A stretch of 64,000 nt of DNA. It comes from Craspedostauros australis. Its lineage: Eukaryota; Bacillariophyta; Bacillariophyceae; Mastogloiales; Achnanthaceae. Both the position numbers and the translations under genes were made by a program. The DNA lies in assembly GCA_026770025.1 (NCBI GenBank), contig JAMXDE010000020.1, positions 806,001-870,000 on the forward strand, read 5' to 3'. The notes below the pieces were generated by a model, which did not search any database, was not told the DNA's origin, and was given only the letters and a program-made list of their open reading frames with translations. Position 1 is the stretch's first letter, and each line of letters opens with the position of its first letter. Of the stretch, positions 19,656-31,362 are shown one piece after another.

Positions 19656-21422
19656 TTATTCTCCTGCCGACATCCGGCTCTTCCTCGATTCGTCCACCAT
19701 CTCCTCGATCTCTTCATCCGACAGCTTGCTGATCTCCGCCCGCAGCACGTCGCACACATCGCCCATCGTTGGGCGTTTGGGATTGTCGATGAAACATTCC
19801 CTGAGCATCGCACAAATTTCCGAACCCCATTTAGGATTGAGAGCAGGACGCACGTTGCAGAGGATGACGCGCTTTTGGAACATGGGTATGGTGAAGCCTT
19901 CGTAGGGTGTTTTGAGCTCTGACATTTGCCACAGCAGGATGGAAAAGGAGAAAACGTCGGCGGTTTCATTGTAATTCTCGGATTTGGCGACTGCGAGACA
20001 AGATACAAAAGAGAGTTGTGCAGATGTGCAGTTGAAGTTGCAGCGTGTGTATGGAATTGTGAGCGAGGCGAAGGAAATCATGGATGGTTTGAGTATGATG
20101 ATAGAATCGCGTACCAACGGCAGAATGGCACGGCATCTGTCAATTGCGCACATGTGGAAGCCGGCAGATCGATCATGGTGAACTCCACTCGGCGACGACT
20201 TACCCTCTGGCGCCATGTACCGCATGGATCCTGTATCACCCGTCAGTTTGAAAGTTCCATCTTCCAATCGCTTTTGCGGGTCCAATTCCTTTGCGAGACC
20301 TGTCGTTCGTGGTGATCGGAGGTATTGAGAGTTGTGATCATTTTCGCATGGTACGCATGAGTCAGATGTCGGGGTGGTGTGAGCAATTACTCGCGTTGCA
20401 ATGGCAGGGGCACCGTCATGTGATGCACGACGAAGATGGTGCAATCATCATTTCCTTGGATTGAATCGATGACATTGCATCAATGGCATTGCATCAATTT
20501 TACACATGGATTGCTGCATAGTTGGACCATCCGAATACTGGTATGCCAGCTCACAATTTCGACGCCGCTCTCATTGCAACCATGGATCCGGCGACCAACG
20601 TTGCATCCCATTGCACGCCACGAAATTCGAGTTTCGCATGAACTTACCAAAATCAAAGATCTTGACATCCCCCCGAACATCAAAGCCGATGTTCTCCGGC
20701 TTGAGATCTCTGTAAATGACATCCATCTGATGCAGAAACCGCAGCGCGCATGCGATATCGTAGGCCACCGTCAAACGTTCCACCCAAAAGGCGATCTTGC
20801 GCTTGCCGCGCGGATCCGTCATCTTTTGCCATATTCCCTTCGTCTTGCGTTTCTTCCACACAGTCAATCGTGTTGGCATGATGTCGTAGAGACGATCGAG
20901 GACGAGATAGAAATTTCCGGCGAAAGGATCGATGGCGTCCATGGCCCGCATCTTGATGATGTTGGGATGGCGGATGATGGATAGAAAGCGCGCCTCGATG
21001 GCCAGATCGACGACGGCATTGACAAAGAGCTGCGGGTCCTTGCGCGATGATTCCTGCACGATCTTGAGAGCGTATCGGCAATCCTTGCCTTGGCGGATGC
21101 AGTGGCCGGCCATGAAGTCCCGATCCTGGACGATGTTGTGGATATAATGCTCGTCGTCGTTGCTCGGCACGGTCTGCTCCGGATCCTCGGCGTTGGTCTG
21201 CTTGCGCAGCGCGATGTCCTCGATCTCATGCACAACGCAGAAGCCGCCGCGTCCCAGCACGCGTCCCAACGTGAGTTCGTCGAAGTGGAATTTGGGGATG
21301 CGTCGTTCGGCAGCGACGTCCATGATCTTGGATCCTTCCGTCTTCTCGGCGACTGCCTGCTTTGCCACGTTGAGGAGGTGGCTCACCTTGTGTTCCCCGA
21401 TCTTGTCTGGAAGGCCGGCCAT
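19656..21422 (-). CDS. TKL-like protein kinase (kinase 2), paralogue of kinase 1
   Basis: Three exons: 21422-20648, 20299-20204 and 19990-19656, GT-AG borders, 401 residues. The motifs are VLGRGGFCVVHEIE (glycine loop), YALKIVQESS (lysine), LAIEARFLSIIRHPNIIKM (helix-C Glu), VIYRDLKPENIGFD, IFDFGLA across the first intron, MRYMAPEG, and ADVFSFSILLWQM, where the usual glycine of the SFG motif is serine. Residues 1-45 are a short helical N-terminus that matches kinase 1 (ERRIPKF versus EDRIPKF). The phase-1 intron after MAPEG sits at the same codon as in kinase 1; the other introns differ. The genes are about 1 kb apart in convergent orientation, consistent with an inverted duplication. Role unknown. 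Confidence 0.88.
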
Positions 21423-21430
21423 TGTTGCTG

Positions 21431-21481
21431 TTGATTGGTGGTTGTTGATTGGTGGTTGGTGGTTGATTGGCTGTTGATTGG
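21431..21481 (-). promoter_or_regulatory. Four CCAATCAA motifs just upstream of kinase 2
   Basis: TTGATTGG occurs at 21431, 21445, 21463 and 21474 on the plus strand, which reads CCAATCAA towards the kinase 2 ATG at 21422. They lie 9-60 nt before the ATG, so they could be promoter CCAAT boxes or part of the 5' UTR. Confidence 0.4.
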
Positions 21482-22641
21482 CTGTCGATGATGTTCACTG
21501 TGGTCTGAAGTTGTTGGGAGATATAGTATTATATAATATGGTACGAGCTATGGGAGGCTTGAATCGAATACTCTGTGTGGGTGTTTGGTATAATATGAAC
21601 GTTTGGTATGAGCGTTGGTACAAGTATGATGTGGATTGTGGATTGTGTCTTCTCCCCTTTACTCTACTCTGCCGGTTGGTGTTCTGGCTGTACGACTATC
21701 AGTACGACTATCAGTATTCGTGCTAGTCTTCGTATTCGTGCTTGGGTGGTGTTTGGACAACTGGTCACTCTCTTGTGTGGTTGATCCCGATGCTGACAGC
21801 ACCAGCGCTGATGATGACGACGATGATGTCGACGATGATGAACGCAAACAGAGATGCAAATGCAGACGGAGATGCAAGTGCAGGAGCAAACTCAAACTCG
21901 CTTGCAAATGCAGTTGCCGGTCTTTCGCAGAATGCTTCGCCTGTCTCTCTCTTGCGATTGTTGTTGTGATTGTTGTTGTGATTGGATCGTTCCAAAGTTG
22001 TCACTGTCGTTGCTGCGGTACTGCAATGACACGTATTATTATGTTATTCTACTATTCTATAATAGGTTGTTGAATACGTGTGCATGTGTTGCAGCTCGAT
22101 GGCGAGATGCTTTGGAGAGAGAGAGAGAGAGGGAGAGTCGAGAGAATCCGATTGTCTTTCGCACACCTCCTTTCTTGGTGGTGGTCTGTTGGCTGCTGCG
22201 CGGTGTTGTTCGTCGTCAACCTGTTTTGCGATTTGTGTGTTGACTGGTGGTTGTGTCGGAGGGCGTGTCAGTCACAGTGACACTCTTCCCACCAACCACA
22301 TTTCTTTTCCCGAAACAGGCGAAAACCAAACCAGACAGGTGACACCTTCCCCCCGCTTGGGAGTACTACGATCTATTATATTAGAGTATGAGCACGTTAT
22401 GCTCTATGCAACATATAACATTATATCATACTATACGTACCTTTTGCATGAAACATGACCTGTGACTGGTAAACAAAAGAAAGATCATGGAATAGAAAAC
22501 GAAAATCGCAACTGGACAACACCCACGGTAGCCCTCCACAAGCTATCCGAGAGAGTCGAACACGATGTACGCTTCTGGTCCACCTGAGCAGAGCAGAGTG
22601 CATGCATCGGAGACATTCGTAGCACCCTGTTGATCTCTCTA

Positions 22642-22659
22642 TCTCTCTCTGGAGAGAGA
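22642..22659. repeat. CT/GA hairpin
   Basis: TCTCTCTC then AGAGAGA: a stem of about 8 bp with a minimal loop, about 570 nt past the LSM6 stop on that gene's transcribed strand. It is similar in composition to hairpins after other genes in this window. Confidence 0.4.
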
Positions 22660-23224
22660 CGAGGTAACGCTCAGCTCATGACATTCATCTTCATTCTCTC
22701 TTTGCGGATGTTTAGAGTATTCTACACAAGAGTACGAGCTACTCGTACACGACATGTTCCATCAATCAACCTTCCGGCGTTCTCGTCATTCTGTCTGTCG
22801 CGTGATCTTCAATCCCATTCCTAATTTCCTTTCTTTCTCTTCTTACTCGTGCGAGGGTTTCCCAATAGCACAATCAAAGCACACACCTCCAAGAATGGGT
22901 GTTTCTGCCCTCTATGTATGATGTGTATTGGTAGATGCCTTACTTCCTGAATGTATGGTAGGTCGTATCATAGTACTCGAAGGTATCATGTCTCACCACG
23001 ACACAGTGTTGGACTGCCTGATTTTCTCTTTCTCTGACAGTCCACACATGGCTTTGTTAGTGGATGCTGCGCTCGACACACTTTGTTCCGAACGCGTGGT
23101 TTGTTGCCTGCATCATGAGTATCCTCCTCAATTGTGCTCTGCGATAGAGTCCGATACACTGGGACCGCCAGCGTCCACACCACATCTCAATCCAATTCAA
23201 TCTCCTGCAAATCCGCATCAAAAC

Positions 23225-23769
23225 TCATTTCCGTTTCTGCGCGGAGATGAAGAGCACGTTGTTCCCTCGGATGAAACAGTCTCCGTACTTTGCCTTCAGC
23301 TGACCGTCCAGACCGAACTCCTCCGTCTGCTCCATCGCAATGTTCAGATACCCGTCCAGCGATGCCAGCACGCCTCGGTATTCGATGCCGGAATTCAGCT
23401 TCACCCGCACGGGACGTCCCAGCACAGATTTCAAAAAGTCCGATGGTGATCGCTTCTGTTCGTTCGCGCAGCGTTTTGTGTACGTGCGTCGAGAAGCATT
23501 CATGGAGTTCATTTCAAAGGATGGGGAGCAGACAAAGTAGAGTAGAGTCGTGAAGATGGGAGACGTGAGAATTAATGAAAAAGAAAAGGCTGAATCGCAC
23601 AGCAGACTGATTGGACAGCAGACGTCCCAAACCTGAGACTTTGTTCACCGCGCAGCCATCACAGTGCTGCATGCCTTGTTTCCCATCGTATCCGTACCTT
23701 GTCCCCTGCTTTGCCGCTGTCGTCTTCTGCCGCTGGTGCGGCTTCCGTCTTTGCTTCTTCTGATGACAT
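23225..23769 (-). CDS. LSM6: LSm6, U6 snRNA-associated Sm-like protein
   Basis: Two exons, 23769-23698 and 23455-23225, phase-0 intron of 242 nt (donor GTACGG, acceptor AACAG), 100 residues. The Sm1 motif is GRPVRVKLNSGIEYRGVLAS with LDGYLNIAMEQTEE; the Sm2 motif is YGDCFIRGNNVLFIS, both very close to human and yeast LSm6. LSm6 is a subunit of the LSm2-8 ring that binds the U6 snRNA 3' end in splicing, and of the cytoplasmic LSm1-7 ring in mRNA decay. An ATG inside the intron (23512) opens a longer frame, but exon 1 gives a better protein. The N-terminus carries about 24 extra acidic/Ala-rich residues before KRSPSDFLK compared with other LSm6 proteins. Confidence 0.93.
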
Positions 23770-24721
23770 CGTTCCTTCGATCAATCTTCTCGGCAATCTC
23801 ACTCTCCCTCTCTCCTTTTATTATATTAGATGGATGAAGCGTATGAATTCTCTTGCTTGCGCTTTATCCGGATATTGATGCTGATGGCTTGCTCTTCCTC
23901 TCTGTCTCCGTATTCGTCTCAGGATGTGTGGCGAGGTTGCCTTGATGATGATGGCAATGGGCATCCCTTGAAATCACGAAGGATACGGTCAACATTGGTG
24001 AAATTGGATGTTGTTGTTGCCAACACCAACACCAACACCAACACCACCAACAACAACAACAACAACAACAACCACCCGATGAATGTTGTGTTGCCTTTTT
24101 GTTTTGGCATGAAATGTCTCACGTGCTACTTTGTGTTCGGCTCCTCGACGCACGACGTACATACCACATGGAGTAGTCCATGTAATCATCTCGGCCATGA
24201 TGCGACCATTGGCAAAGAAGATTCAGATCAGATGACACGAATCAATCAACATGTTGTGACATTTCCCACAAATTTCGCCATTTCGAAAGAGAACGACAAA
24301 GAACGCGCTGTCCCACACCTCCACACTCTCACGAAGGGTGCTCGCACACGACGAAGAATTGCATCACCAGCCCATTCTCGACTCTCTACTCTCCACTCCA
24401 TTCTGGTCTGCCTCCCTTGTCCGTGGACATCGTTGCCGCCATCAACTTCTTCACAAACGCCCACGGCAGAAAGAGCACCGACCAACACAAACAGAACTCC
24501 CTCCTTTTCCGTCCACTTTCCCTCTCCATCCGTTGGCACGAGTCCTGACGGCCATTGCTTCAGGCAGCCCTCGTACTGCACATCACTCGGAATTACAGAG
24601 AGTCGAGCGCCATACTCTGCTCAAGAGATCTTCGAGACCAGACGATCCCATAGTCTTTGGGGAGGACTTGGTTGCAAACACAAGACCAATCTCACACACT
24701 TCATTCCATACGTTTCAAATC
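23770..24721. other. Divergent promoter region of LSM6 and GH28-like gene
   Basis: 952 bp. It contains an AACACC/AAC repeat (24021-24073), also open as Asn/Thr runs, and an in-frame upstream extension of the GH28-like ORF that I judge to be leader. No other gene recognised. Confidence 0.5.
24021..24073. repeat. AACACC and AAC simple repeat
   Basis: About four AACACC-type units followed by about eight AAC units. Confidence 0.85.
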
Positions 24722-27461
24722 ATGAGGCAACACCACCAAAGGCAGCGACCAAAGCGACAGACCAGGTGGCGCCGCCTCACTAGGGCCACGACCACGTCTC
24801 TGTGCATTTCTCTGCTCCTCTCCTTGGTTCATCAAAGCCAAGCGGAGACAACATTCCTGGACATCGTGAGCGACTTTGGTGCCATTCCCAACGAACGTTC
24901 TCGTGAGGTGATTCGCCACAACACCGACGCATTCCAGAAGGCGCTGCGGCAGCTCTCATCCAGCGTGCTGCGCATCCCGTCGAACCAAACCTTCCATCTC
25001 TACCACGGCCTGGTCGCCAAGCGTGTGCACGATGCCGTCATCCAGGTGGATGGCAAGCTCGCATTCGAGAGGGACTTCTCGGAAACGCCATGGATCGACA
25101 ACCTTGACGGTCAGAAGCGACATCCCCGACCATTCTTCTTCTTCCTGGAGTGCGACAACATCACGTTGACTAGCAACGAGCACAGAGGCGTCCTCGACGG
25201 TCAAGGCCCGCAGTGGTGGGGTTTCCCGCTCGTCGGGTACTTGCAACTGCAGGAATTCAGACCCACCATCATGCATTTCAACACATCCTCCAACATCCTC
25301 ATAGAGAAGCTCATCTTTCAGGACGCGCCGCTCTACAACCTCTACATGTCAGATGTCAACGGCGTGGAAATCCGTGACATGAGCATCGTCGCGCGCAGAA
25401 CGCACAGGGATGGCCACGGCCTCTTCGACTTGTCGGCATTCAACACGGATGGCATCGATATTGCTGGTCACAACGTCTGGGTGAGTTCAATGAGTGCGCA
25501 TTCTATCTTTTGTGTGCGCTTTGCGCTTGTTGTCATTGTGCTGCGGGCATGTGCAATGAAAATGATTGTGTTGGTGTGCTTTGGTCATGGGTCTGTTTGG
25601 AAGAAGCGGGATGCGGCAAGTGGTACGAAACGATGCGATTGTGGTCGGCTCGACTATTCTGCAGCATTCTCTCACTCGGATTTGTTTTCATCGTTCCCGG
25701 GCATTCTGACGACGTCTGGACTGCACATTCTCAACTCCCCATCACGGTGCGACTATGTATCACCACGATCACTGCCAACGTCAGGTTCATGATGTCGACA
25801 TCTGGAATCAAGACGACTGCATCGCTGTGAAGGACAACTACAACGGGAACCGCATTTCATCCAACATGACGTTCGAACGCATCCACGCATCTGGGTTAGG
25901 CTTCACAATTGGATCGATCGGTGGCTCGACGGTTCGGAACATCACGTTCAAGGACAGCTACCTGTACAAAAGCTACAAGGGCATCTACCTCAAATTCCGC
26001 GACTTTCAGCACGACAAATGGGACAACTCCAACCGAACAGGATTGATCGAAGACATCTTGTTTCAAAACGTCACCATGGAAAGCCCAGAGCAGTGGGGTG
26101 TCTGGATCGGCCCAGCCCAGCAGGCCATCGAGTGAGTCCATATCATGTCGCAGACTGCATCGTCCTGCATCTTTACTTTGCATGGCTTTACGTTGTGTGT
26201 GTTGTTCTGCACTTGTACTTGGAATGTCTATTGTTCATGCGTCATTGCTTCATAATGTACCTAATTCTGTGCTTCCAAATTCTCGCACCTGTGCCGAACC
26301 TGTCCTATTACTCTGTTACCATGTACATATGAGTGCAGCAACAATCCATGCCACGCGGATCCGTGCTCGCTTTGCTGGCCGCTGGTGCCGTTCAGCAAGT
26401 GCAACGCAGTCAGGTCTTCCAAATTCCGCAACATCACGCTGCGCAATGTCGTGATCAACAATCCCAAGGCATCACCAGGTGTCCTCATGGGCGATGAGAA
26501 CAACAGGATTGAAGGGATGGTGTTCGAGGATGTTGTCGTCATGCAGGGCCCGCCCATATCGACCAAAATGGATCGTGTAAGACTCTTCCCTGGTCTCGGA
26601 AGGTCCATCGACGACCCCGGAATGCGACAGCTCGTCTTCGTCTTGACTTTGCTGGGATTCATCAGTCTTGCCCTTCTGCTGTGCTGCATCAAAACACCAG
26701 CGTGGGTGGAGTACCGATTTTTACAGCCCAACGGCAGCAGCACAGAATATGATGACGACGACTCCACTCCATTCCAACGAGACAGGGTGGCCGATCCGGA
26801 TGCGTCGCACTTCGATGACCTGAGCACGTTGACAGGGATGGAGGCGGACGACGAAGCGGCCGTCTGCGGCTGTTGCCTGTCGCAGAAGAATGACACGGTC
26901 CAGTTGAAGCAAAGGTACCGCGTGCTCATTGTTATATTCGTCGCCATCTTTGCCATTTTGTGCGGATGGTTGCTCCGAACTTCGTACAAGATGAGGAACG
27001 TGAAGCAGTACTTCGAATGCCGCGGCGTCGAGGGAGGCATCGCGAGAGGCAGCACCTGGCCTGTCCCTTCCTGCTTCCATGATGAAACGAAACCGATGAT
27101 CGGCGAGCTCACCTTTGGCATGTCCCTTGCGGAGAAGTTCTTTCTCTTGTTCGGCATCGTTTGCATCGTTGTCGTCGTGAGGAAGGGCTCGGCGCTGTAC
27201 GAGGAAGTGTTCTCTACCACACACACTCGCAACAGGGAAGATCAAAGTTTCATCTCATCCTTCCTGTACAGACAGCTACCAGACGAAGAATACGAACATG
27301 GGAACAACCAGAATAGTCCACGCAACCCAAGTAGCGATGACGATAGCGATGGAAACAGCGGTGACGAACCATGCCACGAAGATCCTCAGGCTATCGAAGA
27401 CCCTGCTGGGACGACAGCTCCAACCGAACTCCCGTCGACGAATGAGTCGGTGCCAACATGA
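24722..27461 (+). CDS. GH28 (polygalacturonase)-like secreted protein with three C-terminal membrane segments
   Basis: Three exons: 24722-25480, 25785-26131 and 26339-27461, 742 residues. A basic start precedes a signal peptide or anchor (about 25-41, ending HQSQA). Residues about 45-450 form a parallel beta-helix of the GH28 type: FNTDGIDIAGHNVW (N241-D243), NQDDCIAVK (D263, D264). Two other catalytic motifs are altered: the GHG motif reads GLG (290-292) and the R-I-K motif reads Y-L-K (321-323). A Cys-rich stretch (CHADPCSLCW) follows. Membrane helices lie at about 466-486, 564-581 and 636-650, then an acidic, Ser-rich tail. The beta-helix is presumably extracellular or lumenal. With the His and Arg missing it may bind rather than cleave polysaccharide; in bacteria and plants GH28 cuts polygalacturonan. 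The start was chosen for the signal peptide. Confidence 0.85.
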
Positions 27462-27887
27462 AAATGCATTGAGAGATTCTCTCTAGAGAGCATAATATGA
27501 TAATAGCAGAGCCCTTATCATGCACTTGTGTCCCACTCGTACTGGTGGAGTGGCTCTCTCTCGCTTGCAAGCTGGTCGACATGAACTAATCTGTCACTCT
27601 AGATTAAACCTCATGTAATGTGAAAACGGGATTGATTTGGACGTCAATCTTGTGACGTTGCGAACCCCAAACACAACGAGGAAGATCCATGGAGAAAACA
27701 ACACGAGGCGAACACGAAAGCGATCCATCGCACACAGACAAACCAGCAGCGCGGAAGCAAAACCGTCCCGTCATCGTCATCTTCCCTGCATTCCGACAGT
27801 CACAAACAAGCATTCTCACAATTGCACCATTTCAAGAGGCTCATCCATAGCTCCACTTCCACAAACCACTCCACAACAACTATCAAC
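27462..27887. other. Intergenic between GH28-like gene and cyclophilin
   Basis: 426 bp in tandem orientation. It holds a GA/CT palindrome directly after the GH28-like stop (27471-27490) and an A/C-rich leader before the cyclophilin ATG. Confidence 0.5.
27471..27490. terminator. GA/CT palindrome just after the GH28-like stop
   Basis: GAGAGA-TT-CTCTCT-AGAGAG: the middle CTCTCT can pair with either flank, and the right half is a perfect 12-bp palindrome. It lies 10 nt after TGA. A role in 3' end formation is inferred only. Confidence 0.35.
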
Positions 27888-30072
27888 ATGAAGGTCATCG
27901 CCGCTCTTTTGCTTTCCGTCCTCGCTGTCGTCAGCGGGTACGTGCCATGCCGTTGTTGTTGCTGTTTGTGATCGTCAGCTCCGAATCGCAAGTTTCGGAA
28001 GGAGGTTTGCAAGAGAGACACAGTTGACGGTCATCATGGTGTACGATCCATCGCGGAGGTTCTTCCTTCACACTTTGCCCGCTCCGAATGACTGGCATGC
28101 TTGCTTACATCCACGTTGCCGACCTTCGTTCCATTCTTCATTCACTCGCTCACTCACTCGCTCACTTGCTTCCCGTGTTCCTTCCATCATCATCGCTTCG
28201 GTCACTGCAGACAAACTGTCACCAGCAAGGTCTTTTTCGATGTCGAGATCGATGGCGGCGCCAAGGGACGCATCGTCATGGGATTGTTCGGTGATGATGT
28301 CCCAAAGACCGCCGAGAACTTCGTAAGTATTAGCATCGGTATGGCAGCAGGAGCGTGCTCGCGTCAATGGCTTTGATCCAGAGCATGTTTGTACCGAATC
28401 TGTCGTATTCGACTCTCCTCCGGTGTTGTGAACCACGTGAATCTCAACATCTTTCCGCCAATGTTCATACTCGCACAATCATTCATCTCATCGTTGATAT
28501 CCTGAAAACGAACGAACCCATCAAACCATCACACAAACAGCGTGCCCTTTGCACCGGAGAGAAGGGAGTCGGAAAGTCTGGAAAGCCACTTCACTACAAG
28601 GGATCCATCTTCCACCGTGTCAGTAAGTGGGGTGATTGTGCCATGTTTCGGGATACCCCAATGCGTTGGCTGAATGATCGTAGCTGCTCTACACTCGCCA
28701 TGCGGTGAATGTCCCGTGACTCCGAATTGTGCACACTTTCTCACACGTGCCAACTCTAATTCTCTTCATTCCACTTCAACTGCCTCTTGATATGCCAACC
28801 ATTCATTTCTTCGATTCACCTTTGATTTGGTCATAAAAATGCAATCGCTACCTTCCTCTCCCTCTCTCCTTGTCATTCAGTTCCAAACTTCAGTACGTTC
28901 GAGTGATGGGCCGTGCCAGTGACCGATGGAGACAGAGATTTCATGGAATCGTTCCACCGTGGAGTACTCCACGAAGGTCGAAGCCGCGATGGATCTTCAT
29001 TCCGCAACATTCTTCATGTGCAGCTATCGCACGAAGTTCGCCTTTGCATTGACTATGTTCATTTTGTCCTCACACGTTGCACAACCTCTCGGATTTCATT
29101 TCATTCCACTTTGTTGCATGGATATCTCGTCCCCACAGTGATCCAGGGAGGTGACTTCACCATGTTCAACGGACGGTAAGCTTTCGTGTTGGGGTTGGGC
29201 TGTATTTTTTATGTGATCATGTCACTGCTTTGCCGTGGCCGTCGATTGCGGGTCTGCAACCGAATCGCTTTCATTCCACATTTCTCACTTCCATCTTTCC
29301 ACCACCAACTCCAATGTACACTTACTCTGTCTATCTTTTGGACTACTTCACAAATCGCATGCGAGAACAGTGGAGGAGAATCTATCTATGGAGAGAAGGT
29401 AAGGACAAGCTGCACGTGTACACAGTGCGAATGTGCTGACTCTATTCTCCATCCGTGTCCCCTCTCTGTGCACCAAGTGATCATCAAAAAGACACGGTGC
29501 ATGAACTCCTACGCCGCATTGGGCTACTTTCGCATCCATCCTCTCACACTGCATCATTTCCCTGATCTATTTTGTGACCACGCCATCATGACCCTCCGTG
29601 CCACTGTGATTCTGCTGGCTCGTCATCAATCGGACACAACAGTTCGCTGATGAGAACTTCAACCTCAAGGTAAGACAGTTCTGCCCACTCCACGCTTGTT
29701 CCAGAGAAGATTGGCAATGAACATCGCCAATCGCATGCACTCTGCTGCACGCACCCACGTACTCGTTGGCTAACACTTGTTCGTCCGGACCGTACTCCGC
29801 ATTACTTCTCTATTCGCCTTTGCATCACTTTTCATCTCCCATTTCAACAGCACGAGGGACCAATGTACCTCTCCATGGCCAACTCCGGGCCAAACACCAA
29901 CGGATCCCAATTCTTCATCACCACCGTCAAGACCGCGTGGCTGGACGGACGCCACGTCGTCTTCGGCAAGGTCCTGGAGGGTGATGATGTCGTCAAGTCC
30001 ATCGAGGGCGTCGGAAGCGGATCTGGAGCACCAAAGTCCAAGATCACCGTCGTCGACTCCGGAGAGTTGTAA
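27888..30072 (+). CDS. Secretory-pathway cyclophilin (peptidyl-prolyl isomerase)
   Basis: Eight exons: 27888-27937, 28211-28322, 28541-28622, 28881-28892, 29139-29175, 29371-29398, 29643-29669 and 29851-30072, all GT-AG, giving 189 residues. Residues 1-17 are a signal peptide ([17 protein letters not shown]). The isomerase domain is complete: [41 protein letters not shown] (with the catalytic Arg), [36 protein letters not shown] and [12 protein letters not shown] with the cyclosporin-binding Trp. It ends VDSGEL with no KDEL-type signal, so ER lumen or secretion is likely (cyclophilin B-like). Exon 4 is only 12 nt, coding the end of IPNF. The high intron number is unusual beside its neighbours. 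Confidence 0.92.
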
Positions 30073-31362
30073 ATTGCGAGGGGGCGAGCTGCAAAGCGTT
30101 TCGCATGCCACCCACCTCTGCGCGGTCCTTTTTCTCTTTCCGCCTTTCGCTTTGCCATCCTGGATCAGGCATGATGTGTAATTGAGAAAGGCCACCTACC
30201 ATGCGACGTGCCATAGTACCAGAGTAGAGTCAGAGTTAACACAGCATGATCCAACCAACCACCCACACACAAACGAGTAGAGGAGCAAGGCTCTCGGACG
30301 AACGAAGGAACGAACTACAATGTGTTCCCATTCATACGCAACGAGCGTAGCCGTGGCGTGTTGCTGAACAGTGTAGAGTAAGAGGATGACCTTGTCTCTG
30401 CTGTACGAGCTACGAGTATTCCATGCCATCATCGATGTCGTCACATGTCATGGCCTCTCGTGCTCTGCACTCTACACTCGTTGGTGCAGGTATGCAGTCG
30501 TTGCACGTCGCAGCTGTTCCGTGTCAAGACTGTGTCGCAGACCGAATTTCGGGTTCGTTGAACCTCGTCTCCCCTCAATGGATTGTGAATTCCCCCATTA
30601 AATAGGGGGCAGGATCTCTGGCTGATGTTTGTGGGCGCCGATAGGGTCCGTACGTCTTCCGCAGAGTTCTGTGGCTTTCCCGGATTGTGTTTGTCTGTCT
30701 GTGTGTCTCCCGCTGTTGGGAGACAGGATCCTTCTCTCTGTCTCTTGCCTCTGTCTCTCTCTCTCACCTCGGTCCTTCCTCTTGCTGCGTGTGACCACTC
30801 CGCTCTCTTGTGCTTCTGCTGTACCTTCGCTGTCGGGCACAACACCAGAGGAAGCATCAACCGCAGCCGTGTTGGTGTCCGCAACGACCAGAACCCTGTC
30901 GGCGTTTGGCGATCTTCACACAGTCCACTGACAACCGCAGCAGTAGCAACAGCAGCAACAGTAGTAACAGCAGTAGTAGTAGCAGTATCGATCGTTGGGC
31001 AGTCCGAGCCGTGCCTCCAGTGCAAATAGATAGCAAACACAAAGACAAAGGCAAAGCAGAGCACAGGGGAGCAGAGAGCGCGGGGACTCAAGCTGTCGAT
31101 CCAATCCTCCAACGAGGGAGACCGAATCAGATCGTGAGACAGATCGCGAGACAGATCGTGGATCTTGGTGCCATCGTCGCCAGGTATCAAGGGAGCCTGT
31201 TGTGGTGGTGGATCCAGAACCTCCAACTGGACCTCCAGCGGGATCAGCAATATCTGCAATACCTGTACTCGTAGCAAAGCAACAGTCACAGCCACAATCA
31301 CAGCAACAGCCATCAATCAGCAATTAACAACACAGCAATTAACAACAGCAAACACAACCGAG
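30073..31362. other. Intergenic, 1.3 kb
   Basis: Upstream region of the GYF gene. It contains an AGC/AGT microsatellite (30937-30986) and an A/C-rich leader (31275-31362). ORFs on both strands (for example 291 codons on the minus strand) are driven by these repeats and CT-rich tracts. Confidence 0.5.
30937..30986. repeat. AGC/AGT trinucleotide repeat
   Basis: Mixed AGC, AAC and AGT units, about 16 in all. Confidence 0.8.

Larger units (their letters stand above)
21423..23224. other. Intergenic, 1.8 kb: upstream of kinase 2, downstream of LSM6
   Basis: Includes the TTGATTGG repeats, a GA microsatellite at 22114-22132 and a CT/GA hairpin at 22642-22659. A GAT/GAC-rich patch near 21800-21910 gives acidic or Ser-rich translations and looks like simple sequence. 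No gene is recognised. Confidence 0.5.

Noticed and set aside
22928..23449. 173-codon plus-strand ORF
   Set aside because: It runs antisense through LSM6 exon 2; no recognisable domain.
26261..27232. 323-codon minus-strand ORF
   Set aside because: Antisense to the last exon of the GH28-like gene, whose membrane helices and family motifs are clear.
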